A stretch of 64,000 nt of DNA from Larix kaempferi (GCA_027924585.1 BSBM01001662.1:1798001-1862000), one strand, 5' to 3'; shown: positions 11,157 to 22,611, numbered from the stretch's first letter. The notes: generated by a model not told the origin, from the sequence alone. Translations and numbers: made by a program.

Positions 11157-11903
11157 TTATTCATTTGCGTATTTGATTATCCTTGTCTTCAGAGTGGCTC
11201 CTTTATTTGCCAGAGAATCACCATCCTTGTTGTTGCTCCGAAGAACATGGAAGAGAAGGTGATCTGTTTTAGAAGAGATCTGGGTGATCCTTTGATGAAT
11301 TATTTTACATCTGATGTTGCCTTTCTTGTAGCCAGACCTCATCTTATGGATAACCCGTCTTGAATCGCCAATTATTATTATTCTGCTTATGCCTATCCTA
11401 GCAATGATTTCGAAGCCAAGCATAAGAGGCCGCCACTCTGCTTCGTTATTTGTTTTCTTCCCCAGTCGCCAGGTAAAAGAATCAACCTTATTTCCATCGA
11501 AATCAAATATTATTCCTTCTGCACCTGCCTCTCTTGGATTACCTTTTGATGCTCCGTCAAAGAAAAACATATAAGAATTAAGCCTCTCCCGCCACTTCCA
11601 GAATTCATTTTTATTGAGTCTTATCGTGATGGAAATAAATATTATTCCTCCTGCACCTGCCTCTCCTGGATTACCCTTTGATGCTCCGTCAAACAAAAAT
11701 ATATAAGAATTAAGCCTCTCCCGCCACTTCCAGAATTCATTTTTATTGAGTCTTATCTCCCATTCTTTTTTCTGTTGGTTTTGAGTTTTGGTCTGAAGTG
11801 AGCTTTGGTTCAAGAATTCTTTGCACCATCGGACCTCGTGGAAGTTTAAAGGTTCAAAGTCCGGGAGGTAGATGCCCCTGCTGCCAAGACTCTCAGAGGT
11901 CAT
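11157..11903 (-). pseudogene. LINE B ORF2 C-terminus: RNase H domain with internal duplication
   Basis: This 248-residue frame carries an RNase H of the type found at the C-terminus of plant L1 LINEs: FDGASKGNPG (first Asp), NNEAEW (Glu), GDS (Asp) and SLANKGA. The segment from RLNKNEFWKW to the GIIF after DGASKGNP appears twice, because a 132-bp unit is tandemly duplicated in frame (11509-11640 and 11641 to about 11757). The second Asp-bearing motif is therefore present twice before a single set of downstream motifs. RNase H removes the RNA strand during reverse transcription; this relic is unlikely to be made. Confidence 0.85.
11509..11757. repeat. 132-bp in-frame tandem duplication in LINE B RNase H
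   Basis: Positions 11509-11626 and 11641-11757 match nearly base for base at an offset of 132, which is 44 codons. The copies differ at a few positions only. Confidence 0.9.
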
Positions 11904-11929
11904 ATTGATAGCTTTGTAAGCAGTTCTCG

Positions 11930-12788
11930 TGGGGTTGGCCTGTTTCCCTTAAAAAATAAGGTGGTTTCTTGCGAGCCATATTTTCCAACTGATATTTCTG
12001 GGAATTAGATCCCACACTTTCAAGAGAGTGGGTTTCCCTTTGGGATTTCCTGGATAGATATTTTTCCATTTAACTATCATATCGTTTGTATATGATTCAA
12101 TGTTCCAATCTTTTTTCCAAGCTTTTCCAGGACTTTATCCCACACTTCCCTGGCGAAAGCACAATCCAAAAATAGATGTGAGGCCCCCTCGGAGAAGTTT
12201 TTGTAGAGGGAGCATTAGGAAGGTCCTTCAAAACCCCTTTTGATTAGAAGGAAGGTCCTTCAAAACCCCTTTTGATTAGATTGTCAGTAGTCAGAAGCTT
12301 ATTGTGAGCTACCAGCCAGAAAAAGTGGTTGATTTTGGGAATACTGAATGGATTCCAGAACTTCTTCCACAAAGTGGAGGGTGCAGAGAGAGCACTCCTT
12401 TCAAGGCGATTGTACCTTTATTTGACCGTATAAACTCCAGATTGTCCCCAACCTATTCGATCCTTTTCCTTTCTATGCATTGGAGGTTTCCCATGAAGCT
12501 TTGAGCGGAAAGAAACATAGTCCCGTTGAGGCTGAGCTGGAGGATTTAGGTTTTTCCATCCTTTCCAATCTCCAAAACTTGCCCAAATAGAAATATCGAA
12601 AAGGGTTGATAGATTTTCCTTGATCATCCATCTATGAAACTCTTCTAGGTCGGGCTTTGTGGTAAGATTAGGTTGATCCCATAGTCTATCCTACCATATC
12701 TTTATTTTCTTCACGTTCCGTGGGATCCAATAATACTTGTCTTTAATAAGGCCAACCGAGACTTTGCATAGATCCTAGATGGAAGTAC
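11930..12788 (-). pseudogene. LINE B ORF2, zf-RVT linker region, broken
   Basis: Between RT and RNase H the minus strand reads GWGQSGVYTVK (about 12420-12450), then FWNPFSIPKINHFFW and SHLFLDCAFAREVWD, which are the hallmarks of the reverse-transcriptase zinc-binding (zf-RVT) region of plant LINEs. Frames change several times. One cause is a perfect 32-bp tandem duplication at 12217-12280. Confidence 0.8.
12217..12280. repeat. Perfect 32-bp tandem duplication
   Basis: 12217-12248 and 12249-12280 are identical. The length is not a multiple of three, so it shifts the LINE B zf-RVT frame. Confidence 0.95.
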
Positions 12789-12793
12789 CTTTC

Positions 12794-14816
12794 TGTAATG
12801 TCCCTTATTAGGAATTTTATTAAAATTGCAATTTTCCACTTTTTTTCCCTAGTTCGACCTTTGACTAGTTTCGATCTCTAGGTCCCAAATTTGCCCCAAA
12901 TGATCCCAAATCTTCTGAGAAGGTATATGAATGATATTATAACATAAATATGTGTTTCATGGATGCCTCTGGACCTTTAAAATACTTCTGCAAATCCTCT
13001 TTCAATTCTGATCAATGTAGGTAACTTTACTAGTTATTTTCCTTTGACTAGTATTGGTGTCTAGGTCTCAAATTGACTCCAAATGCCTTCAAATATTCAA
13101 GGAAGGTGTATGAATGATATTATAACTTGAATATGATGTTTATGGATGACATATGTCCACCAAAAGACCTCTGCAAACTCTCTTAAGATTCTGGACCAAT
13201 TATGCAATTTTACTAGTAATTTGGGGTTCAAATCCCCCTGGGGTAAGTACTGAAAATGGCTTCCCAAATGCCTCCAAAGCCACTCAAATTTCTGAACAGA
13301 GGTAGGGAATGTATTAACGATGTTATTAAGGTCTCATGTGCACCATTAATTGATTATTATATCTGTTCCAACCCTCTCCCATTCAACTGCAAAAATCACC
13401 AATTCGACCCTTGGGGAAATGGCACTATTTCTTCTCCCCGTGCAATTAAACTAAGTAAAAATACTTCAAATGCTCAAGTACAGTACATGAAACTTGTAAA
13501 ATACATCCATGGCAGTCCATTAATCACAAATTCATCAGAGAATCATCCATTCATTCGAAATCATCATCAATACATTGGTTCACAACAAGGTAGTGGGGAA
13601 ATGGCATTGTTCTTCCATTAAAAATGCGATTTATACATTTCTACTTGGAATTTCGACCTGAAACATTTTGGAGATGAAGAACAGAGTATTTACTTCATAT
13701 TACAAAATAAATGGGGCATTAAAAGCTTCCCCAAAGAGTACAATAGCTCACCAAAAACGCCCTCCCTCAAGGATCAAGAATATGCCATCAAAACCGGAAA
13801 TGGTTGAAGGAGTGAGCTGCAATAGAAGAAACCATGAGCTGCCCTGTAGCTTACACCTGCAAATAAAGACTCCATTAAAGCTCCAAATGAAAGGTCTGAA
13901 TGGCCTTTCCAATTACCAACTTGGATGGGAATCTTTCACCCTCGAAATTGGCTAAGGCAAGAAACTAGTCATCCACTAGCTCTCCCTCTTCACAAATGCA
14001 ATTGCAAATTCTACAAATGATCAAAAGCCATTCTCATACTTCATTTCTACATTTTATAACCAACATTAGCCTTCTAAGGGTCGAAATCCTCTCAATAGAT
14101 TCAATAGATTTTCATTTAGGAAATATTCCACATTTGCCACTTGTCTCCTAGTTCCAACCTTCCATCTTCTCCCAAATTCGATTTTGAGTCTCTTTGGCTT
14201 CTCCAACTCCCAAATTCGCCTTCTTTGAGCCTATTTTTGGGGCTGACATGTCATAGTGGTCAGATGTCAGAGGTCAGGTCTGCAATTTGTCATAGTTGTC
14301 ATAGATTCTCCATCATTGGTGTCATAGGGGCTAGGGAATCTAGCCCAAGTGTCCACAAACTTCCACTTTGACTCTTTATCTTCCATGGAGGTTACCAATC
14401 CTTCCAAATTCGACCTAATATGCTCAATGACATGTGTTATGACTTACCAACTCACCCAAGAGTGTTCACATTCCCATTAATTCGAATTTGCAAAAGAGAG
14501 ATACCATGTATTATGAAAAATCAAGCTAGTGTGGGTCCCACATCCTCCATATGTCTCCAAAACCATTTGTCACTTAGGATTTCTCTTGAATTTCTTTATT
14601 CACTCTATTTATTAAATACTTGAACCCTTCTAATGTCTAAACATCATTTATTATCCCCCTTATTCCAAATCCCAAAGCTTCCACCCCAAATCTAGGAAAC
14701 TAGTAATTTTTCTCCTTGGCAATTATTTGACCCTTAACATCAATTTTACAAACTCTAATGAATATGGCTAATGTGATTAGGCCATTGTGACCCAATTCCA
14801 AATTTGGGACATGACA
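12794..14816 (-). mobile_element. Solo LTR (2023 bp) inserted in LINE B
   Basis: The plus strand begins TGTAATGTCCC and ends GGGACATGACA, so the termini are near-inverted TG...CA ends. CTTTC flanks it on both sides (12789-12793 and 14817-14821), the 5-bp duplication expected of LTR-element integration. Orientation is set by the related LTR at 19939-22045, whose primer site lies on the minus strand. The internal region is gone, as after recombination between two LTRs. An internal imperfect repeat of about 165 bp lies near 12850-13215. Short frames inside (for example 13256-13621) are not genes. Confidence 0.92.
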
Positions 14817-14821
14817 CTTTC

Positions 14822-16470
14822 CCTTCCCACCTGATTTTTTTATGTATTTCTTTCTCAAAGCTTCTTTCCACCATTCTTTTCTCCCTTCGATCATCCTCCA
14901 CACCATCTTAGCTCCCAAGGCTATGTTCATAATCCCAAGGTCTCTGAGACTTAGACCACCATTGATCTTTGGGATTTTGACTCTATTCGAGTTGACAAGG
15001 TGATATTTTTGTCCTTGGTTTCTTGCTCCCCGACAGAGAAATTTATTAATCTCCACGCTAATGTTGTTCATGAATTTTTTGGGGATATAGATGTAGTAAA
15101 TGGGTTGAGAGGTGAGGACTGATTCGAGGAGAGTCAGTTTTCGTGCTAAATTAAGCCAGTTCAAATCCCAAGATTGAACTTTTTTCTTGATCTTTTGAAG
15201 AATTGGATTCCGAGCTGAAGAGATGGAGGAATTCCTAAATGTTGGGGCACCTAAATACTTAAAAGAGTTCCATTCTGTCTCAAACCCGCAATCCATAGCC
15301 AGAGAGATATCTCTCAAGGTTTTGGGGTTGCAATTCCAACCATATAGGTAACTTTTTTCAGAATTTGCTTTTCCCCCTAAGCCAGAGAGGAAGAGGTTTA
15401 TGGATATTTTGAAATGTCTTGCTATCTGAACAGAGGCGCTTCCAAGTATTATGGCTTCGTCAGCAAATTGAGCATGATTGAATGGGTTTACACCCCTAGC
15501 TATGGAAAGGCCCATAAGGGTTCCTTCAGTCATTTTCCTGTTCAGTCTTCTACTCAAAGAGTCAACTGCTAAGATTTAAAGAAAGGAAGAGAGGGGGTAG
15601 CCTTGTCGTATCCCATGAGACATGATGAAGAAGTTTTTTGGGAGGCCATTAACCAGAGGGGCTACCCAGGGGGAACTAATGCAAGCTTTAATCCACCTTA
15701 TACAGGAATCAAAGAAACCAAATTTACCAAGAACCATAAAAATGAAATCATGTCTCACTCTGTCGAAAGCATTTGCTAGATCTAATTTTATTGGCATACC
15801 TAAATCTTTCCTCTTTTGACTAGAATGGATTGCTTGCTAAACCATAAGGATGATGTCGAATATTTGTCTCTCAGTGATGAAGCCACCTTGATTTGCTGAT
15901 ATAAGTTTGGGAATGGACTTTTTAAGCTTGCTGGAGATGATTTTTGTAAGAATCTTGTAGGATGCGTTGCACATAGAGATGGGCTTGAAGCGATTGATGG
16001 AGGTTGGATTTTTTTTCTTTTGGGATTAAAGCTAGAAAGGTGGAGTTTGTGGCTCTCCCTATTTTGTCTTTTCCTCTCGTCCAATTAAACATTCTAATGA
16101 GATATTTTTTGATAAAATTCCAACATTTCCTGTAGAAATTGATTGAGAAGTCGTCTGTTCCTGGGGCCTTTTTCGGATGTAAGTTCCACACTGCCTTGTG
16201 AACCTCCTACTTTGAAATGGGTCTCTACATTGTTTTGTTCTATTCTTTAGAGATTAGAAGGGGGATATCCTCGCACATTTGTTCGAGATATGCAGAATCA
16301 TAGCCTTCTTTTTCTCCATACAAATTTTCGTAGAAGAGTTTAGCTTCTTCTTCAATTTTTTTTTTGGTTGGAAATTTGTTCTCCATTTTCCTTAGCTTGC
16401 TTGTTAATGGTGTTCTTTCTTTTCCTTTCCTTACATTGTGAATGGAAAAATTTAGTGTTCTTATCTCCAT
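14822..16470 (-). pseudogene. LINE B ORF2, reverse transcriptase domain, broken
   Basis: Fragments in changing frames give the RT blocks in order: KAPGTDDFSINFYRKCW (15922-16191), LDLANAFDRVRHDF and GIRQGYPLSS (15576-15797), and HAQFADEAIIL with SFKYLGAP (to 15557). The catalytic FADD motif reads FADE, and the RQGDP motif reads RQGYP, both against activity. Stops and frameshifts separate the blocks. The open frame seems to run on to 14700, but everything below 14822 is solo LTR, not LINE. Confidence 0.88.
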
Positions 16471-16770
16471 TTTTGAGCCAAAGGCTTCTGGATTTGAGTC
16501 TCCATAAAACTTCCTCCTTATTGGTGAGGGCTTGAAATTCCTTGTCCAGATCCTTTTCTTTTTTAATAATTTATTTGGTTATTTGTTCCTCTTCAATTTT
16601 TGAATGGATAGATTCCAGGTCTGCTAATTTCTTTTTTCGCTCTTTGCTCGAATCTTGATAAAAATATTTAACCCAAGCTTCAAGGGATTTTTTAACATTT
16701 TTGAGCTTAGATTCCCAGATGAATCTTTGGGATCCTATTACATATATGTTTCAAGCCTAATTGATGACAT

Positions 16771-17531
16771 CTAGAACACCATCAAATTGAATTGAAAAGG
16801 CAAGGGTCCTAAATTCCCAATTGCAGAAAAGAATAAAGAAATGGGCCTGTGGTTTGAGATTGCAGATGGAAATTTTTTGGATTCTGGAAATAGTGGTTTG
16901 TTAAGGAGAGAGGCACTTACTAGGAATCTATCTAGCCTGGTGGCTATGTGACCGGGCCCTGACCTTTTATTATTACAAGTGTACTTTCCTTTCTTGGGTT
17001 TTATGTCAATCATGTTCCAATGGACCATGAGATCCTCAAGTCTTTCCCCGAAAGGATCTCATACTTTTGATCCTCCTTTTCTCTCCTCAGTTGTGATAGT
17101 ACGTTGAAATCCCCTGCGATGATGTAGTCAACCTGCATTTTCCCATCTCTTTGTTGTTCTAGGGAGTCCCCAAATACATCTTTGTTCCCGTGCAATGTTG
17201 GTCCATAAATTTTGCTTATCCAAAATTTCTCTTTTTTGTTTAGGTCCTCCAGTTCTACAAGGAGCCAATTTCTGTTCTCAATATAAGTTATGAGTCTGAA
17301 GAGGGATTTATCCCACCAGGTGAGGATCCCTCCAGAAGATCCCACCGAATTAACAGCTATGCCTTCACCCTTCGGCCAAATTTTGATCATTACAGCCTTG
17401 CTTTCTGGTTCCTGCATTTTTGTGTCTTGGACCAAGAAGATTGTTTTTGATTCTATGTTTTTAATTCTTTTTATTGCTTCAATATTTTGTTTGCATCCCA
17501 ATCCTCTGCAATTCCAAGAGACTATTTTCAT
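16771..17531 (-). pseudogene. LINE B ORF2 start: endonuclease domain
   Basis: The frame starts MKIVSWNCRGLG at 17531, the canonical beginning of plant LINE ORF2. VQDTKMQ stands where QETK is usual, so the catalytic Glu is Asp. IIAGDFNVL follows. The frame is lost near 17020 and resumes in another one (16771-17028) with the C-terminal motifs KGKYTCNN, ATRLDRFLVS and SNHRPISL. The domain would nick target DNA for target-primed reverse transcription. Confidence 0.9.
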
Positions 17532-17752
17532 TATTTCCTTGGAATTCGAGGGTCAGGATTATCCTTCTTGTTCTCCGAATTCCCTTGAGATTGCTTTCCT
17601 GTTTGGATGAGTCTTACATGTTGATCTAAGCTAGATTTCTTACCTACTACCTTCTCCCTCGCTGCTTCCAAATCTCTGATGATTTTATTGGGTTTCGTTT
17701 CCCTTTTTGTTTGAGGTTCAAGATCTTGTTCTTTACTTTCAGAAGATTCCTC

Positions 17753-18344
17753 CTACTGAGCCCTTGACTTAGATCTATTTATGGATGCCCCTGAACACTG
17801 CGAAGACTCAGGATGGATTCCAGAAGGGGGATGCTTAGGAGAGGATGATGGATCTGTCATTTTTGGTTCCCGTTCAGTTTCCTTCTCTTCTTCCATTTCA
17901 TTTTCATTCAATTCTCCCTCTTCCTTCTCGTTGTTTCCTGAGGATAAGACATGGAAGTTGTTTTCTTGAGCCTTTATTTTGGAAGGGGATGGCGGATGGT
18001 GGGTGGGTCGAGATAGTTTTATTCCCTTTTCTCCTTGAAACTTCATTCCATTCCGCCTCTTGGTTTTCTTCTATGGCTTGCTGCTTCCTTTTCAAGCATG
18101 ATCTAGCGAAATGCCCTTATTTCTGGCATACCTTACATTTAAAGGGGATTTTCTCGTAATCCACTGTTTGATAGTGATTCCATCCGTTCATGGTTAGGTT
18201 GATCGCTTCTGGAAGACCTTTTTCAAGGTCCACTTCTACGCATATTTTGGTGCATGAAAAGATTGGCAGCTTTTCCTCTTTTACAGGGAGGAAAAGAGGC
18301 ATTGATAAGGCTTGGGGCCACATTTTGGGTTGGAAGGAGGACAT
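17753..18344 (-). pseudogene. LINE B ORF1, C-terminal part with zinc knuckle
   Basis: VEVDLEKGLPEAINL and GWNHYQTVDYEKIPFKCKVC match the end of the DUF4283 region and the knuckle of plant LINE ORF1. The knuckle reads C-x2-C-x4-H-x4-C, complete apart from a TAA stop inside it at 18117-18119. A Lys-, Glu- and Ser-rich tail follows (17753-18095 in two frames). The N-terminal half is missing. Confidence 0.8.
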
Positions 18345-18483
18345 GATTAGAGATCTCAGATGAGACTAAAGATCATGTAGTTACATAGAGATCACAGAGA
18401 GCTTTTCAATGGTACTGGATTTTCCAAAAATGGACTTAGGATGAAAAAGTTATGGGCATAAGAAGTTGTGCAGTTGGGCTCCC

Positions 18484-19000
18484 GACTTTCCAAATCCGCA
18501 TTGCGGATTGCAAAATTCGGAAGGGTGCTTTTCTCCATAGTTGTGAGTTGGATTTTTGACTTCCGAGTCCCGCAAGGTGGATTGCAGATTGCGGAAATCG
18601 GAAAGGTGATATTCTCAGATTGTGCAAATTGGCGTTCTGACTTCCAAGTTCTGCATTGCGGATTGCGGAAGTCAGAGAGGAGATTTATTCGGAACAGAGA
18701 ATTGGATTTTCGACTTCCGAATCCCACACTACTAATTGCAGATTTTGGAAGTCGGAGGTGAAGTTTTCTGGAGTGGCAGAGTTTAGAGTTCCGACTTTTG
18801 AGTTCCACATTGCATATTGCGGATTGCGGAAGTCGGAGGCATGTTTCGTCGAAGTTGGAATTTGTGGTTCTGACTTCCGAATCCCGCAAGGCAGATTGTG
18901 GATTGTGGAATTCGGAGGGTTGTTTCTATGAAATTGTGAAATTGTGGTTCCTCCATTCTTAATTCCACATTGTGGCTTGCAGATTGTAGACTGAGGATGG
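18484..19000. repeat. Minisatellite of hairpin-forming units, alternating about 74 and 81 bp
   Basis: Units start at about 18484, 18558, 18639, 18712, 18793, 18872 and 18953, with steps 74, 81, 73, 81, 79 and 81. That suggests a dimer of about 155 bp was amplified. Most units carry complementary arms, for example CTGACTTCC with GGAAGTCAG and CCGACTT with AAGTCGG; the first contains the near-perfect palindrome AATCCGCATTGCGGATT. The frames at 18392-18931 on both strands are products of this repeat. It lies in the internal region of the LTR element whose 5' LTR is at 19939-22045. Confidence 0.85.
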
Positions 19001-19377
19001 TTTTATGCAGAAGTTATGGTAGTTTGAAGAAAAAAATTAGCAGTGGTTTCTAAGGTTGTCTCCCCTCGCATCTCAAGGGAACTAAGGTGGCTGGGGATGT
19101 GACATCCATGGTCAATGGAACTTTGGCTTGCATCGACACCTTCAAAAGTGATCTCTATGTCACCAACATAGAGGTGTGAGCACCCATCAGTAGGTACTCC
19201 TTCATAGTTCAAGCATCCATCAGTAGATGCTCTTTACAGATCCATGTCCAAAGTAGAATGTGTCTCGGAATGATATTTAGTAGTTTCAATGGAATCTTAT
19301 TCATGCTCATGTGATGTTTCTAAATCTTTTTCAGAGTCACTTGGGAGTGACTTTCGATCCTCTTCATGTAATGCTTC

Positions 19378-19872
19378 TTATTCTTCAACACCTATAGAAC
19401 TAGGTGGCTCATGGGTCTCCTCATTTCTCTCCTCCTTTTCACTCAAACATATATGATTTGCTCTCCAAGGTATTTTGCAAGAAGGAAATAGACCTTTCTT
19501 CACTAACTCCACATCTTCATTCTTGGGCCTATATCCAAACAAAGCATCCACAAAAAATTCGAAAGGAACTATTGGGGATGACTTTATAATAACATTATAG
19601 GCTTGATATTGTTGGGGTAGGGTTTTGCAAGTTTCCATCCACCATGATACTTCCTTCAAAGGATATTTCCTTAGTGGTGTGATATACCAGTCTAAATATT
19701 CATTGTACAAGTGATCACAATAGTAACCATCATCATCCCTAAATGTGATCTGGGTAGAGGTACTGCAAGAGGGTTCCTCATCCACATAGTTGCCATCATA
19801 CATCTCAAAATCATCTTCCTCTGAGGCATAGAAAGAATAATCCTCCTCATACTCTAAATATGAATAAGGCAT
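19378..19872 (-). CDS. Unassigned acidic ORF of an LTR element
   Basis: Starting at the ATG at 19872, about 55 bp downstream of the primer-binding site, a 164-residue frame is open. Its N-terminus is very acidic and Tyr-rich (EYEEDYSFYASEEDDFEMYD), then an ordered-looking part with WWMETCKTLPQQYQAYN and VPFEFFVDALFGYRP, and a Glu-rich tail. The wider frame to 20028 reads into the LTR and is not real. The position is that of a leader or first gag-like ORF, but I do not recognise a gag domain. No zinc knuckle is seen. Confidence 0.5.
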   Translation of the reverse strand: MPYSYLEYEEDYSFYASEEDDFEMYDGNYVDEEPSCSTSTQITFRDDDGYYCDHLYNEYLDWYITPLRKYPLKEVSWWMETCKTLPQQYQAYNVIIKSSPIVPFEFFVDALFGYRPKNEDVELVKKGLFPSCKIPWRANHICLSEKEERNEETHEPPSSIGVEE

Positions 19873-19926
19873 GGCTGCAATTTCCTTCTTCAATGGATGA
19901 CCCAATTCATAGGTGCAAGGACCATT

Positions 19927-19937
19927 CTCTGATACCA
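19927..19937 (-). promoter_or_regulatory. Primer-binding site, tRNA-Met type
   Basis: The minus strand reads TGGTATCAGAG right after the LTR end at 19939. This is the sequence complementary to the 3' end of initiator tRNA-Met used by many plant LTR elements, and it fixes the element orientation as minus. Confidence 0.85.
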
Positions 19938-19938
19938 G

Positions 19939-22045
19939 TTTAATATCCCTAATTTGAAAAATTACTCCATTTTGGCCGATTTTCGAACATTGGACTAGTG
20001 AAGCCCAAATGCTCCCAAATGATTTCAAATTATGTATGGAGGGGATTGATAGGTATTAATAAATCCTAATGCATCTTAAGAAACTTACACATTCATTAAT
20101 GACATTCATGGTTTGCATTTCTCAAGGAGGAAGGAAGGGGAAAAATACTAGGTGAATTTGATGGTTAAAAACCCCACCCCAAATGATTTCAAATTATGTA
20201 TGGAGGGGATTGATAGGTATTAATAAATCCTAATGCATATTAAGAAACTTATACATTCATTAATGACATTCATGGTTTTCATTTCTCAAAGAGGAAGGAA
20301 GAGGAAGGTGAATTTGATGGTTAAAAACCCCACTAGCCTATGAAATTTTTGGCTTCCCAAACACTGTACGGACTTCCCTATTTTATGAAAAGAGAATTGT
20401 ATTTGATAGAGAACCTCAAGGGAAACCAAAATTCAACATTAACTTAGGTTTTAGGGTCTGCTATAACTCCCATAAAACAAAATGTTGCAAGACATAGGAA
20501 TTGTGAGAAAATGGCTAACAATGGATATGAGATTTGTTGCAAAATATTTAATCAAAACTCAAAGGGTATGCACATAGTATTTTGGTCATCAGGATTAAAT
20601 AATAATCATCTAGAAACATCAGCAAAAATATCAGTGAAATTTTGATGTAAAATAGATACAAAATCACTCCAAAAACTCCATGTGAAGATAGAGGGGAAAC
20701 TAGCTCGAATCACAAGTTTGCTTGGAAATATTATGATAAGTATGAGATTTAGAGATATGGCTCCAATGTTCAGCTCATTAAATTGATATACATCATATAA
20801 CATAACCATGGATTCAATAAATCATCCTCCACAAAGTATACACAACTATGAGTGCACCATCAATAGTAGAACATGGACATTGAGAGAATATTGAGAGAAG
20901 AGATAGTGGAGAAAGAAATGGTAGATGAGCTTGAATTGAAAGGGGACTCAAACCTGCATAAAAAAACCTTAATTAAGCTCCGATAAGAGGTTTGAATGGG
21001 ATCTCCTCCAACCAACTTGGACAAGGATATTTCACCTTCGAAATTGGTTAAATGACAGGGAGGATGAACATCCATAGTGCAAGGACTAGCTAAAGCTCTC
21101 CTAAATTGCAAAGATGCAAATGAAAAATGACCAAACACTGCCCTCCTTCCTCATACTCCTATTTTATTAAACTCAAGTGAACTCAAGAGCTTGAATTCCC
21201 TCCAAGATACTTCACTCAACTCTTTAGTGATGGATTCTCTCATGAGACACTTGTCCACTTCTTCCTTGCATTCCTCTTTCCCCAATTCGATTTGGGAATA
21301 TTGGCTGACCATAACTCCCTCTATGCGCCCTTTTGGTGGATATTTTTAGTCCTGATATGTCAGATGTATAATAGGTATTCCATCAATTCTAAATTTGTCA
21401 TATTTGTCAAAGATCCCTTCATCATTGTTGTCATAGATGCCATGGAATATTGTCACAAGTGTCACAATTTGTATTATGCTTATTCCTCTTTATTGGGAGT
21501 TACTCTTCCACTCCAATTTGAATCTCCTTGAAATTTGACATGAATATTCCCCCTTCATATACCCCAAGTACGTTACCCTCCACCTTGAACTCGAATTTGT
21601 GTGAGGATGATGCCAAGTGTTAGTGGGGAATCTTGCCACGTTTGGGTCCCACAACCTCTTGTGTGCCCTCATGATCCAACGCCACGTTATTTTATTATTT
21701 ATTTGACCCATTTAATGTGAATTTATAAGTTTAAGGTCATTTTGGGTCTCGTAGCTCCCTTATTCCAAATTTTGATGATTCTACCCCCAACCTAGGGAAC
21801 TAGTAATTTAGTGAAAATTTTCCTCCATGATAGTTTATTTGGATGGGGACATTACAAACTTTGAATTGGGAATTTGCTATCCATGTGACCCACATTGTCC
21901 ATTTGGATCTAATTTTACATTATTACTAACTTGGACATCATGCTTGGCAATTATTTGACCCTTAGCACCAATTTGACAAACTATCATGAACATGGCTAAG
22001 TGGCTTAGGCCATTGCGACCCAATGCAAAATTTGGGGACATGACA
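19939..22045 (-). mobile_element. 5' LTR of a Ty3/gypsy-like element, same family as the solo LTR
   Basis: On the minus strand it begins TGTCATGTCCCC at 22045 and ends near 19939 with a decayed form of GGGACATTACA, followed by the primer site. The first 100 bp (minus orientation) and an internal stretch (20954-21060 against about 13850-13950) are clearly related to the solo LTR at 12794-14816. It interrupts a gypsy integrase whose frame resumes at 22047. A second LTR is not found, so the element is truncated. Confidence 0.85.
20015..20331. repeat. 164-bp tandem duplication inside the LTR
   Basis: The unit starting CCAAATGATTTCAAATTATG at about 20015 recurs at 20179 with few differences. Confidence 0.9.
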
Positions 22046-22046
22046 C

Positions 22047-22577
22047 CTTGAGGGTCCAGAGTTGATCCAGGAGATGGAAGAGAATATGAAATCCATCCGG
22101 GAACATATGAAAGGATCCCGGGACATGCAAAAAAGTTATGTCGATGCTCAATGGATAGACAGAAGTTATGAGATTGGGGATATAGTGTTCTTGCGGGTGA
22201 GGCCGCATATGAGCTCTATAAAATTAAGCAAGGAGGACAAATAGTCACCACAGTTTGTGGGACCATTTGATATTATTGAGAGATTGGGGTTGGTTGCTTA
22301 CCTTGTTGCTTTTCCATCACCACTGAGTCGGATGCATGGTGTTTTTCATGTTTATGTTTTGCAACATTATATTTCATATCCATTTCATGTCATTGACTTG
22401 AGTAATTTATATATATCGGATGAGGGAGGCTTGGTGGTTGAGCCAATTCATATTCTAGAGTGGAAAACTCGATATTTTCAACATCGATTAGTCGACCAGG
22501 TCCATGTACAATGGGATAGTTATAGTCCCAGTTCTGTGACTTGGGAGGACGCATTGGAAGATACATGGATAGTTTGA
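22047..22577 (+). pseudogene. Ty3/gypsy integrase C-terminus with chromodomain-like end, one internal stop
   Basis: The frame reads YEIGDIVFLRVRPH, then GPFDIIERLGLVAYLVAFP and MHGVFHVYVLQHY, the standard C-terminal integrase module of plant gypsy elements, followed by ILEWKTRYF and VHVQWDSYSPSSVTWED, a chromodomain-like tail that in related elements directs integration to chromatin. A TAG at 22242-22244 interrupts it. Upstream the coding region is cut off at the LTR border (22045). The catalytic core is absent. Confidence 0.88.
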
Positions 22578-22611
22578 CTATCTATTTTAGAACTTTGGGA
22601 TGAAGTTTCCT

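Larger units (their letters stand above)
11157..18344 (-). mobile_element. LINE B: L1-type element, split by a solo LTR
   Basis: On the minus strand: C-terminal part of ORF1 with zinc knuckle (17753-18344), endonuclease (16771-17531), reverse transcriptase (about 14822-16470), then, after a solo LTR at 12794-14816, the zf-RVT region (about 12100-12700) and RNase H (11157-11903). Removing the LTR and one copy of its 5-bp target duplication rejoins the coding region. The 5' end of ORF1 is lost near 18350, next to sequence of another LTR element. Many frameshifts and stops make it inactive. Confidence 0.9.

Noticed and set aside
14700-14821. C-terminal extension of the LINE B RT frame
   Set aside because: This part is LTR sequence plus target duplication and also occurs at 21951-22045.
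18392-18931. Long frames on both strands, 91-165 residues
   Set aside because: They are translations of the hairpin minisatellite; repeat phase alone explains their openness.
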